DNA of 64,000 bases from Tamarix chinensis (lineage: Eukaryota; Streptophyta; Magnoliopsida; Caryophyllales; Tamaricaceae): the NCBI GenBank assembly GCA_030549775.1, contig CM060181.1, positions 50,474,218-50,538,217 on the forward strand, in the 5' to 3' direction. This document shows positions 23,201 to 33,801 of this stretch, piece by piece (position 1 is the stretch's first letter; each line of letters opens with the position of its first letter). The position numbers and the translations under genes were made by a program. Under the pieces are notes generated by a model, which saw only the letters and a program-made list of their open reading frames with translations, was not told the origin of the DNA and did not search any database.

Positions 23201-23990
23201 TCTTATTGTGTGCTTGATTAGGAAATTAATGCAAAACATGGGGAAATGGATCAAAAGGTTGCTGTAGCTGTTGCTGGGAATTGTTGCAGAATTCATTTTA
23301 TGTTTGTTGTAGAAATCCTATGTGATGCATTCGCCGATAAATTTGGCTAATGGGGATTAAGTTGGCTGTGTAATCCGCCACCCGACCCATAATTATTTGG
23401 GTTAGTTGGAATGTGGATTACTCAACCCTTGGTAACCATGATTAGCTAATATAAATTCTAGCTGATGGGAAATATTTGTATAATTCATTACTTTGTATTA
23501 TTATGCCTTGTAATAATTGTAATTGGGCTGTTTTTTTTTCCTTAGCCAGCCGTCGACCCGTTGTGAGTGTGCGACTGATTAATTGGGCTGAATTGTGTAT
23601 ACGGTTGGAGGCCTACGTTGTGTATTGTACACTTTACCTTTTTGTATTGTATACACCATATATATATATGGCATATACCATCTGTACCGATACTACTTTT
23701 GGTCGAATACAATTCTTGAGATTTTTCTGGAATTCTCTCTTGCTCTCTCTCTCGACTCTCCCTCCCTCTCGCGTGACCTTCTCATTCGCATTCTTCTTGA
23801 TCTTTCTTCTCGATCTCTTCTTGATCTTCTTGGTTCTACAACTTCAGCAGCCGTTGATTCAACTACGCTCTGAGTTTCTGATCTTCCTTTGGAGAAAATC
23901 CTTAGGCTGATTATTCGGTGAGTTGAACCCCACACTCAATTCTGTTTGCGATCCGGCGAAACTTTTGTGAAACCCTTCCAGGTTTCATCA
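23125..23990 (+). repeat. 3' LTR of CRM-like element
   Basis: 866 bp, TGATAC...TCATCA, co-linear with 19002-19867 with about 40 differences by eye. The TATA-region palindrome seen in the 5' LTR is degraded here by TA expansion (23659-23668). Overlapping ORFs (23476-23910, 23595-23873, 23693-23935) are LTR sequence, not genes. Confidence 0.97.
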
Positions 23991-24610
23991 TGAAGTGTTC
24001 AAGATGCTACCAAAAAATTCTATCAAGGACATGGTTAGTTTATTCACCATAATTGTAAATGAAATACTTCTTTAAGAGTTGTATGCAACAATGAGAAGAA
24101 AGTCATAAATATTTTGAGAAGCTTACCTATGGAATAAATGCCTAAAATAACTGCCATTCAAGAATGTGAAGATTTAAAAACTTATTTTCTTGAAACTCTC
24201 ACATGTTCCTTGTTGGCATATGAGGAAACCATCAAATCTCATCACTAAGAAAAGGGCCTTACACTAAATGCCTCTGAAGATGAGAGAAACTAGATTGTGG
24301 AGAAGAGGATTTTGGCTTGTTCAATGTGAAATTTAGAAGACTATTAAGGGGAAATAAAACTATTTAAAATAACTGACAAAGAATCCTAGGTAAAGCTTGT
24401 TCCTTAAATATTTCTAAATTTTCCACTGATAAATGCTATAAGTTAGGGAACATAATTTAAGATTTTCCAAGCTGGGATGACGAGAAGAGTAAAAAATGGG
24501 GTGGGCCTTCAAAAGGTGGTTACAAAATTGGCATGATTGTCACTTGGGGTGGCGATGAATCTAATGAGAAACCTAGTGAAGAAACTAAAGAGGAAAAAGG
24601 TCTTGTCCGC
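23991..24610 (+). pseudogene. gag: Copia gag, downstream part
   Basis: It resumes in frame after the TSD (VFKMLP, then IVNE), continues with a block resembling 'ILRSLP..W..KVTAIQE', and near 24435-24480 has a decayed zinc knuckle (CYKLGN...DFP, two of four ligands lost). Then a KK/EE-rich linker follows (GDESNEKPSEETKEEK). Numerous stops. Confidence 0.75.
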
Positions 24611-25420
24611 CTTTAGACAACAAAAAAGATACAAAATAGAATAAAAGTATAAAAATATAGAGACACATCAAATAATAAACATCTATGTTTTATGGAAAAT
24701 GGAGGAACTGGTGAAGAAAATGATGATGAGGGTGATAAGTAGGTAAAGTCAGTTGATTTGCATATATAACTTGAGAATGCTTGTAAGGGGAAGATCCTTG
24801 ATTTTTTTTACCAATTGCTTGTTAAATATGATGAAGTATGTGATGAAAATTTTTATTTAAAAAATTATGCGAAAAGGTGCTCAAAGTGATGTTAATATGC
24901 TAAAGAAAAAACTTGTCATTGACTAAAATAAACTTGGGGAGAAAACCAAGGATTTGATGTATGATAATGTGAATATGTATAATTGTATTTTTGAGCAACA
25001 AGGTATAATTAAAAAGCTTGAGGAAAAATTTAATGATAGAATTGAAATTGCTAAACTTGAGGAATCATTTAAGGTACTAACTATTAGAAATGCTGAGCTT
25101 GAAAATCATTGGTACGATAATAAACATTAGCTCATAACTCTTGAAACTCTTGTTAGCCATTCCAGTAATTACTACGAACATGGAATATGTTATATAGGTG
25201 AAAAGGAACCAAAGAAACTAGACTTTAGAAAACAAAAATATGGTAGGTTATTTGAATACAAAATCTACTCACATTTTGGAAATAACGTTCACATCAAACA
25301 TGGAAATATGATGAAACTTAGAGCCTTAGAAATAAACTCTATCTATGTGAAACAAGTTTGGATAAGGATGGACATGGTGTACAACAAGACTAACCCTTTG
25401 TAACCCACACTAGTTTGGGA
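24611..25420 (+). pseudogene. Copia gag-pro linker, coiled-coil-like
   Basis: Remnant between gag and protease with 'NACKGKILDF' and 'LLVKYDEVCDENF' readable around 24774-24850. Leu/Glu/Lys-rich sequence with many stops follows. In SIRE-type copia elements this is a long, poorly conserved linker. No other feature seen. Confidence 0.5.
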
Positions 25421-25429
25421 TCTTAAAAC

Positions 25430-25970
25430 TATTTTCTTTGTGTAGGGTAAGGTGGGAGGAAGAAAATTGTGATTGCTAAACAATGGTTGCTAAAGACACA
25501 TGATGAGGGATAAGTTAGAGTTTCTCTCACTAACTACTTGCACAGGTAGAACTATGACTTTTGGAGAGAACATGAAAGGTGAAATCATTGGTACTGGTAA
25601 GGTCGATTAGCCTTTGTTAAATTCCATAGAAAATGTCTTCTTGGTAAAAAGTTTAAAGCATAATTTTTTAAGTATATATTAAATATGTGATAGGGGGAAC
25701 TGAGTTGATCTCCTCTCAAATTAGTGTTTAATAGTTAATCTAAGTTAAGGTAAATCAGTATTAAAAGTTCAAGAGTTAACAACATTTGCAAGGTTAACCT
25801 AGGAAGGGTGAAAAAGGAGAACCTCATAGGTATGGAAGCTATAGAAGATGATCCTACCTATGGCACAAGAGACTTGGACATGTGAGTTTCACCCAAATTT
25901 AGAAACTCAAAGTGATAAAGCTAGTAGAAAGAGTCCCTCCTATCAAGTTAAAAAAGGAAAGAGTTTATAA
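25430..25970 (+). pseudogene. Copia protease end and GAG-pre-integrase domain
   Basis: Around 25480-25600 the retropepsin flank reads C-stop-RHMMRDKLEF, SLTT, GRTMTFGENMKGEIIGTGKV. At 25640-25700 'VFLVKSLKHNFLS' leads into 'CDRGN', and at 25857-25960 'LWHKRLGHVSF' is the GAG-pre-integrase motif. The catalytic aspartate motif upstream is not recoverable. Stops and shifts throughout. Confidence 0.75.
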
Positions 25971-26029
25971 TGCTTGTAGTCAAGTAAAAAAAAAGTAAAA
26001 TCATCCTTTAAACCCAAGGCTATGGTAAG

Positions 26030-26520
26030 TTATACTATATCTTTATAGATACTTCATATGGATCTGTATAGACCAATTAGAGCAAGTATTAGAGGAGGAA
26101 ACATGCATGCATTCGTTATACTAGATGAATTCTCTCATTTTACCTAGACCTTGTTCCCGTCATCTAAAGATGAAACCTTTGATTAATTTCTTGATTTTGT
26201 GAAACTAAACCAGAAATATATTAGTCTGTAATTGAGGGTTATCAGGTCTAATCATGGAATATAATTCTAGAATCACAAGTTCCTCAAATGTTTACAAATA
26301 AAATTTTAATGATAATAATTTATCAGCTCCTAAGACCATAATAAAATAACATGATGGAGAGACACAGTGTAATGCTTGAAGAAATATCAAGAACCATACT
26401 CTTATCAAGTGGAATTCCTAGAAACTTCTCGGATGAAGTAGTGAGTATGATCTATTACATTATCAACACAACATCTATTAAACCAATATTGAATAAGATT
26501 CCATATTAGATTCTTAAAGT
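26030..26520 (+). pseudogene. int: Copia integrase core remnant
   Basis: It reads LHMDLYRPIRASIRGG (first catalytic Asp in HMDL), then FVILDEFS. Further on 'RHSVMLEEISRTIL' and 'FSDEVVSMIYYIINTT' match the copia integrase C-terminal half. Interrupted by stops; the second Asp region (SDHG-like) near 26250 is present but damaged. Confidence 0.8.
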
Positions 26521-27059
26521 TGAAACAACCTAGTATATATCACTTCAAATGTTTTCGGTACATGTGTTTTGTGCACAAAAATGGCAAGGACAATGTGGGA
26601 AGGTTGATGTTAGAAGTGATGAAGTAGTATTTATAGGTTATTAAAGCTACAACAAAGCCTAAAAGGTCTATAATGAACGAACTATTTAAACTAAGAAAAA
26701 TCTACATGTTTTACTTGATGAAACTACTTAATTGTCAATCCGTTTAGATGAGGATCTAGAAATTAGCTCATTCAGAGATGCTACAACTTAGGGGGAAATA
26801 GGGTATGAGGAATAAACTGTGGATTAGGAGGAACCAAAGACACCAAAATAGGCTTAAAGTTCACATGATATAAATATATAATAATTCATTACAAAACTGC
26901 AAATCCTAAGAATAATTTTTAGTGAATGCCCACCAAGTCAAATTTTAGGTAATCCAACACAAGGGGTTCAAATAATATTATATCTTATAAAATATTGTGC
27001 ATACTTCAGTTTCTTATCAATAATGGAACCTTAGAACATAAATGAAGATTTTTAAGGTG

Positions 27060-27960
27060 TTGAATGTATCACTACAATATAGAAGGAGTTGCGTCAATTT
27101 CAAAGAAACCAAGTTTGGCACTTAGTTCCCAAACCTAAATATCTATATATGATAGGAACCAAATGGGTATTTAGAAGTAATTTAGATGATGTTAATAACA
27201 TTATAAGGAATAGGGTTAGGCTAGTGATTAAATGTTATAACTAGGAAAAGGGAGCTGGCTATAAGGAAACATTTGCTCCTATTGTAATAATTGAGCTTAT
27301 TAGGGTGTTTGTGGCATTTGCTGCCTATAAGAATTTTAGATTGCTAAGGATGGACATAAATAGTACATTTATAAATAGATACTTAAAGAAAACTATGTTT
27401 CAAAACAACCTCCTATTTTTTAAGACACATAGTTCCCTAATCATGTTTACTAACTAGATAAGGTTCTTTGTTGGCTAAAGTAGTATGGTATGAAAGGTTA
27501 TTAGGCTTTTTGATTGACAACAAATTAGTGAATGAAAAAGTAAACTAAAACATATTTCTTAAAATTCAAGGAACTAACATACTAATTATTTAAATTTATG
27601 TTGATGACATTATATTCGAAGGAACCAATAGTGTCTTGTTTGAGAAATTTATAAAATTAATGAAGAGTGAATTTGAGATGAGCATAATGGATGAACTCAA
27701 TTTATTTTTTAGTCCTACAAATAAGGTAACTCAAGGAAAGAGCTATTGCACACTAGCATAAGTACATCAAGGAATTGATCAATACGTATGACATGGATGG
27801 TTCTAAGGTGTAGTAAACTCATATTCCTACAAACATTAAGCTTGACAGTGATGAAAAAGGCAGGAATGTAGAAGAGAAGGTCTATATAGGTACGACTGGA
27901 TCATTATTGTACTTAACTACAAGTACACCTAAAATTGTTTTAGTGTGTGTTTATGTGTCT
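27060..27960 (+). pseudogene. RT: Copia reverse transcriptase remnant
   Basis: It starts KELRQFQRNQVWHLVP, then GTKWVFR, KGAGYKETFAPI, LRMDI and, at 27597-27608, an intact YVDD catalytic motif (IYVDDIIFEGTN). It closes with GTTGSLLYLT near 27900, the RT/RNase H junction block of copia pol. Frameshifts and stops (for example after CYN near 27240) make it nonfunctional. Confidence 0.88.
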
Positions 27961-28049
27961 ACTTCCAAGCCAAAACTAAGGAATATCACCTTAAAAGTGT
28001 CAAGAGAATTCTCAGATACCTCAAAGGAACCAATAATCTATGTTTATGG

Positions 28050-28492
28050 TATCCAAAAGGAACTAACATAGAATTGTGTGATGTTTAATATGTAGGATAT
28101 CCGACTAACAGAAAAAACATCTTAGGAATTGCTACATTTCTAGGATAATGCTTGATCTCCTAGGCATTTAATAAAAAAAACTTAGTGGTATTCTTCACTA
28201 TTGAGGCAAAATATTTTGCGGCTACATCTTGCTATGCCAAATCAAGTAACAACCTCATGAATATGGAGTGGAGGTAAATTATGTTCCTATTATGTGTGAT
28301 AAATCAATTACTATTAACATTGGAAAAACTATGTTTCAACATTCTATAACTCAACATACAGACATTATACATCATTTTATTAGAGATAATATTGAGAAAG
28401 GTTTCATTGAAGTAAGTTTCTATGTTGTAAATCATCAAATAGATAATATTTTGACAAAACCATTAAGTAGTGATAGGTTTGAGAAACTCTAA
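28050..28492 (+). pseudogene. Copia RNase H and pol C-terminus
   Basis: RNase H would remove the RNA strand during cDNA synthesis. The open end 28268-28492 carries VPIMCDKSI, QHSITQHTDI, HHFIRDNIEKG and NILTKPLSSDRF, the canonical copia ending, followed by MELGMI after the stop. Upstream the ISW/E-A catalytic segment (TIEAKYF-like) is readable at 28198-28215. This fixes the 3' end of the copia polyprotein at about 28500. Confidence 0.88.
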
Positions 28493-28499
28493 ATGGAAC

Positions 28500-29149
28500 T
28501 AGGAATGATCATGATCTTCAAGTAGATGCTAAGTTCTTTTGACCCCCAATGATTGTCTAGTCGAGGTATGTTTTGAGCAACTTAGTGTATTTATAACTAA
28601 GTTGTGGTTATTTGATTCCTAAGATAAGATCCATTATGTATGACACAAATCTTCCAATGGGTTTGAAAATTCATATGAAGGGAGTAATATGAAGATTGAC
28701 GACTACTTTGCAGAAGAAGGAATGAATATATTCAAGCACAAATTGATAAAATTTTTAACAACAATTCAACATTTGAATGTCACCCTATCTAATATTACTC
28801 CAAGTATTATTAGGTAGGATTATGCAATCACAAAAGAGAGGATTAACGAAGTGTAATACTTTTATTAGATTTCAATATACTCAACCACATGTTATAATTG
28901 TGTTGACACCCCTGCCTTATATAGGAAGTCTTATATTACTAACTAGAACACTAATTTAGCTGCATGAGACACACATGACTAACTAGCACATAAACTAATA
29001 TTAACAATGTAATTATACCCTATATAATACATGAATCAACAAAGAATATTACAAAAAAGTAAGCTAATTAATACATGAAAACAACTAACAAGAACTCTAA
29101 TCAAAACAATAATGTTGACGAGGCCTCTTAACTTGTAGAGTTGGCTTCC
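28500..29149. other. Noncoding; possible leftward copia LTR fragment
   Basis: No gene. About 28780-28990 reads on the minus strand like an LTR promoter region ('cctatataaggcaggg'), compatible with a copia LTR in leftward orientation. It has no definable ends and no match elsewhere in the window. Confidence 0.35.
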
Positions 29150-30108
29150 ATATTTTAATATCAAGTGATGGACTGTGCATACCCCATGGTCTCACATACC
29201 ATCGAAGCCTATCCAAATAAGGGACATAAAGTCCAAGCTGAACCCAACCACCAAGTGAACATAATTCTAGGTTGAAGCCAACCACTGAGATAACCAAACC
29301 GTTTAGTATTGATGCTCCCTAGTATATCATTAGTGTCTAGAGTAGATAATACACCAGACTCTCTCAGGATCTTTCCCAAAGGCACCAAAAATGCCCAACA
29401 GTAGACTAACCCCCAGTAGCTAATCAAGGATTGGGTAACGCATACCCATACTCAACTCAACTTTCTCTCACTTTACATGATTAGTGTTTTATGCATAAAG
29501 ATGGGTGATCATAAAAGACCCATACAAATCAAGTAAGTCAACTTCCTATGTTAATCCATATTAATCCTCTTTCTTTTCATTTTTACAACCATATAGGTTT
29601 TCCATTTGTCCTTAACCAACATTATTCATAACCACCATTATATTGAATTCTAGCCCAAGTTGAGTTCCATTACTCTTTTCTCAATAGCCTCACTTATCAT
29701 AAAAATGGCTAGAAATATATTTGGGATAAATTCACATGGGTTAATAAGGTTACATTTTAGTGTAAAGGATTTTCTAGAAAAATCAAGCTCTATAATGTGA
29801 CCAACTCGACAAACTAGTCGATGGGTTTGGGTTTACCAGTCGATTGTTCTACCACCAGTCAGAGTTTTTCCAGAACTAGTCGATCAATTTAGTTAAGAAA
29901 CTTAAATTGGATGAAACAATAAACTAGTCGATCGGTTCATGGAACTAGTTGATAGGTTTGCTTGCAAAACTCAATAAACTTCCTTTTTCAACATGATTTC
30001 AAATAAAATTTTATCCCAAACCAAATCATAACATTAAATCAAAATTAATGGCCTAAAATTGGCAAAATTTCTCATTCAACCATTTTTACAAAATATGGGG
30101 TATTATAA
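29150..30108 (-). mobile_element. Leftward giant-LTR fragment (copy H)
   Basis: The right end 'atggggtattata' (about 30096-30108) is the reverse complement of the LTR start. GATCGACTGGTT-like units lie at 29810-29960, and 29160-29470 matches the leftward LTR at 13190-13560 (blocks 'agtgatggactgt', 'cattagtgtctagagtag', 'gtagctaatcaaggattggg'). Compared with a full copy it lacks the middle (TATA/splice region) and the 3' third, so it is internally deleted and truncated. Minus ORFs 29097-29427 are LTR sequence. Confidence 0.8.
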
Positions 30109-30710
30109 TGAGTCTTATAATATTAAATTTATGTTCATGGTTAAATCATATCCATTTTCTTAGTTGTTATAATTGGCTAGAATTCATAGAGTGATAAAGC
30201 ATTGGGTAACACTTTTCCTAATGAAATACTTGTTATTATTTACTTATAGAATTAATATCGTCTATTTACTTACTAAAATCATATTTGGTTTTATTTTAGG
30301 TTGAGTTTTTGAATCCCTTTTGATCATATTAATGGAGAATTGGGAACACTAGCTTTAATTGTTAATGGTACTTAAATTTGAAGCTCTTCTAATTCACCCT
30401 TATTTTTGTAAATTGCCCTAGATTTTTTTTGGAGTTTTAATGGTCAACAAGGTATTTTACCTTTCAAGTTTATGCATGTTTTATATATTTATGATTGGAA
30501 TTTTAATTGTCCTTCAATTTCCAGCTTTTTTATTTTTCTTTTTATTTTTTAAATTCTAGGTTTTTTATTTTTTTGTTCTAGTTCTATGTATGATTTTGTA
30601 TGTTCCATGTTTATTGTATATGCTTTAGGTTTGTTGAGGACTTTTCTGGTTGGAGTGGACAATGTTATGGGAATTTTTATTTTTTATTTTAAAATGAGCC
30701 TTTTGTGCCT

Positions 30711-30880
30711 TTAAATGAGCTAAAATTGCTTATGTAAAAAATATTACATAAACGAGCCTATAATTAAACGAGCCTACAAAAGAGATGAACTTATATTTAA
30801 ATGAGCTAAATTAGCTCATGTAAAAAATATTATATAAATAAGCTAATAATTGAAATAGCTGAGCCGAGCGTATAATCAAA
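30711..30880. repeat. 86-bp diverged tandem pair with 'gagc' words
   Basis: 'ttaaatgagctaaa' followed by 'aaaaaatatta' starts at 30711 and again at 30797. The surrounding 30680-31010 is full of 'gagct/gagcc' words. Noncoding; it lies in the 30109-31020 interval in which I see nothing else. Confidence 0.65.
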
Positions 30881-31039
30881 CAAACTAATTTGGCCTATTT
30901 ATCTTAAATGAGCTGAGTTGAGCTACTTGTGATCTTTCTTCGAGCCGAGCTCAAGTTTGGTTAGGAAAGCTCAATTTGGGCTTAAGCCTCAAAAAATATA
31001 AACTAGATGAGACTGAGTCTAGGGGTGGCTTAGTTCTTC

Positions 31040-31760
31040 TTAGCTCTTTCATAACCTTAACTATACTACTCAGGTATCTTGAACTCTAGAGAAACATTTT
31101 GAGACCGATTTAGTAGGTATGCAGCCATCTGAACAACTTCAACCCAAAAATTATTACCTAACCTAACATGTAACAACATTCATTGAGACTTATCTAATAT
31201 GGTCATGTTCATCCTCTTAGCTACCGTATGTTGTGGTCTCCCAACACATGTATGGTGTGTTATAATCCCATTATCCCAATAAAAATAAGAGAAACCGCCC
31301 TCCACAAACTCAAAACCACTATTAATTTGACGACATTTGACTTGTCTTCTAGTTTTCTTCTCTACTAAGATCTTCTAAAATTTGAACACCTCAAAAATAT
31401 AATTTCTATTTTATAAAAAATAAACCCATGTATTTCTAAAGAGTTTATTGATGAAAGTTGGAAAGTACCGTAAACCACCCTTGGAGACCACCATTTCAGG
31501 ATCTCGCCAATCTTAATGGATATAATCAAGAGGCATATTTGTTCTATGTTGAGATATAGAAAATGTAACCTATGTCTGCTTCCCAAACATAGAGTGTTCA
31601 CAAAAATCCATAGAACCCATACTCTATCCATCTAACAGTCTAATCTTAGAGAGCTAAGCTATACCTCTTATACACATATGCCCCAAACTTCTATGTCAAG
31701 GTGTCTTAACATCCAAGTTAGTCATTATCTTTAACGTTACCATTGGTGGACCCTCAATAG
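31040..31760 (-). pseudogene. int: Copia GAG-pre-integrase and integrase remnant
   Basis: Minus-strand reading gives YFPTFINKLFRNTWVYF (first core block), NSGFEF, DNGIITHHTC (second Asp), GRPQHTVAKRMNMTI (normally PQQNGVAER, with the catalytic Glu converted to Lys in VAKR) and FWVEVVQMAAYLLNRS. The minus ORF 31365-31631 covers part of it. Frameshifts separate the blocks. Confidence 0.85.
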
Positions 31761-32455
31761 TGGAAGCAACTAGCTCATACCATGTCCCGACCCTTTTACC
31801 CTTCATCACCCCAAAATCCCCTTTCTATCTCTCATTATTCCATTAGTAATCACACAGAGGTATCTATTACACTCTAAGTAACTAAAATAAATGAGGTTCT
31901 TGGCAATCTCTAGGACATGTCAATCACTGGGCAGTGTTCTGACCACATCATCATGTATCATAACCTTCATAACCCCAATCCTAACAACTTTACATGCAAT
32001 ATTATTTTCCATCATGAAAAATGCACCTCAAGTTATCTTGTAAGTCTAAAATTAACTCTAGTTAGGATAAATATGATAGGAGCATCTAGAATCTAAGATC
32101 CACCTATCACTAATCTTGGTCTATCAATCAGTGGCTACCAACACTTCAAAATCATTATCATACTAGGAAACAAAATCATCATCCTTTGTACCAGATGGCT
32201 CACCAAGATTATTACCATATCTCTTATTGAAAAAAAAACCTAATGTGACATTTCTTGTAGCACCCATGACATAAAAAATTCTTGTACCTATTCTTTAACT
32301 TTGATCTAGACTTTTTTTTTGTCTCAGACCCTTGATCTTAAGCTCTCTTGTAACTACAAACACTTCACTATATGATTCCCTTAGATTTCCCTAGAAAATC
32401 GATCCTAAATTAACTCTCATTATAGTACGGCGATATGAACATCATCAAGAACCAA

Positions 32456-32720
32456 CTAATATTTCTCATACAATATAGTCTCACAATAATCTTTATAATT
32501 AGTTGGAAACATTATATCCAAGTCCTCATCATCAATTTTAACATCTATGTTATGTAAATCCATAATTATACAATTATACTCATTTAAATGACATTTTAAG
32601 GACTGGCCCTCACATAACTTCAAGTCATGGATTTTGCTCTTCAACAAAAGATGATTCCTAACCAGTTTTGCCATATAAAATGACTCCAGCTTCAACCACA
32701 AGGCACCTAAATTTTTTTCT
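32456..32720 (-). pseudogene. gag: Copia gag remnant
   Basis: The open segment 32701-32456 reads MWLKLESFYMAKLVRNHL, KIHDLKLCEGQSLKCHLNEY and DLHNIDVKIDDEDLDIMF. This is the copia UBN2-type gag pattern (L...L..L.M.EG.S...H...F..I..DL.NI...I.DED). Upstream codons toward 32800 are broken. Confidence 0.88.
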
Positions 32721-32977
32721 TTAGATACTTATGTTAAGACTTCATTAGATAGATATAGTTGTATAGTTGAGTTAGACTTTAGATCGATCTCATCGAATAT
32801 CTGCTCCTTCATTGATTTTAACTTGGTTAATTTCCTAAACAAAGCCTTCTGCAAACTATTTTGAATTAAAATTACCAGCGTATTCAATTTCCATGACCAT
32901 AACTTGATAGAGCGATAAATGTTTTCAATGTAAAATCATAGGGACCCATCCTAATTCTAATAGATCTCACAATTGAA

Positions 32978-33310
32978 GATCTGATACTAATTTGCTGTGA
33001 AAACACTAATTTGAGATTGAATAGGATCATATCTAATCCATGATTAGGAACAAAAGAATTAATTAAGAAATTAAATAATTATAAAAATTAGTAAAACTTG
33101 AGATCTTTATAGAGTAAAAATAATTTGATTTTATAAGAAAAAGTACAAGAAGTATATCAATCATCACAAAGATTAGCAATTCTCTAAATGACAAAGAGAG
33201 AAAAATTAAGGGAGGATAACTGTTCATTTGATGACAATTAGGGTTTAATCATGATCCTTTTATATCATAATAAAACCTAACATGAAAAGGTGGAATGCCT
33301 AGTAGAAGAT
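32978..33310 (-). repeat. Copia PBS and 5' LTR end
   Basis: The minus strand reads TTAGTATCAGATC at the PBS position (tRNA-Met type, degraded), directly after an LTR end ...CA (32993-32994 on this strand). The LTR has a TATA (TATAAAAGG) at 33264-33256. Its 5' boundary is not certain, about 33310. Confidence 0.65.
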
Positions 33311-33689
33311 CTGAAAAACATAGACTATGTTTGACAAACACATATCCTTTATGTTGTATTATTTACTCTCAATTTTTTTTAATAAAAAAACCATGAAATC
33401 TATGGAAAAACATAATTTATGTTGAACAACACCCCTTCCCCTATGATTTCCATATAATGCATAATCTAACCTAATGTTCTCTTATAACTTGGAGGAATTA
33501 AAACCAAGCTATGTTGTGCATCAACCATATAACCAAGCTCACACATTATGAAAGAGTTATATACAAATGTATTGTAAAAACAAAAAGATAAAAATCCATA
33601 GGCAAACACTTAAAAATATTCAATAAGATATGGATACAAAAAAAAAATAAAAATATCCATATCTGGATACCAAAATTTGTATTTACTAG
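33311..33689. other. AT-rich spacer
   Basis: Nothing recognised beyond A-rich runs (33368-33390, 33638-33652). Confidence 0.5.
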
Positions 33690-33801
33690 TTTATGTTTGC
33701 CTCCTTTTTATCTTAAGCACTTATCCTTCGTCGATCCTTTGCCCCAACCTACTATCCCTCTTTGGAATTAGAGACGAAGTTGCTTTTAAGGGAGGTAGTG
33801 A
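33690..33801 (+). pseudogene. 3' tail of a chromovirus with polypurine tract
   Basis: A short stretch ('ggaattagagacgaagttg') ends with the PPT TTTTAAGGGAGGTAGTGA (33784-33801) abutting an LTR start TATAATACCCC at 33802. The same PPT-LTR arrangement occurs at 59832-59851 and, on the minus strand, at 54788-54765. Nothing else of the internal region remains. Confidence 0.65.

Larger units (their letters stand above)
19002..23990 (+). mobile_element. CRM-like Ty3/gypsy element, structurally complete ends, pol core deleted
   Basis: It has two 866-bp LTRs (19002-19867 and 23125-23990), a tRNA-Met PBS at 19870, gag, integrase, and a polypurine tract before the 3' LTR, flanked by perfect TSDs tgaag (18997-19001, 23991-23995). 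Protease, RT and RNase H are absent: gag runs straight into integrase near 22216. By eye the LTRs differ at roughly 40 sites (about 5%), so the insertion is younger than the copia host. Gag, the 'VVDRFSKM' and '[13 protein letters not shown]' integrase motifs, lack of a chromodomain, and pol reading up to the PPT fit the CRM (centromeric) chromovirus clade; clade assignment is inference. Confidence 0.95.
18690..28500 (+). mobile_element. Decayed SIRE-like Ty1/copia element, interrupted by gypsy
   Basis: Copia domain order is readable on the plus strand: gag (18820-19001 continuing 23991-24610), protease, GAG-pre-integrase, integrase, RT and RNase H ending at 28492. The gag style, the long region between gag and protease and the RNase H ending 'LTKPL' match SIRE/Maximus-type copia. 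Stops and frameshifts occur throughout. I cannot define its LTRs. It was broken at 19001/23991 by the CRM-like gypsy element; removing that insert and one TSD copy brings the gag reading frame back together. Confidence 0.85.
31020..33310 (-). mobile_element. Leftward Tork/Retrofit-like copia, 5' half
   Basis: On the minus strand: 5' LTR (about 33310 to 32993), PBS (about 32989-32978), gag (about 32800 to 32456), protease/GAG-pre-integrase zone (about 32330 to 31640), integrase (about 31640 to 31040). RT and RNase H and the 3' LTR are missing; the sequence ends near 31020. Dense stops. The lineage is suggested by the gag and integrase style only. Confidence 0.8.
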
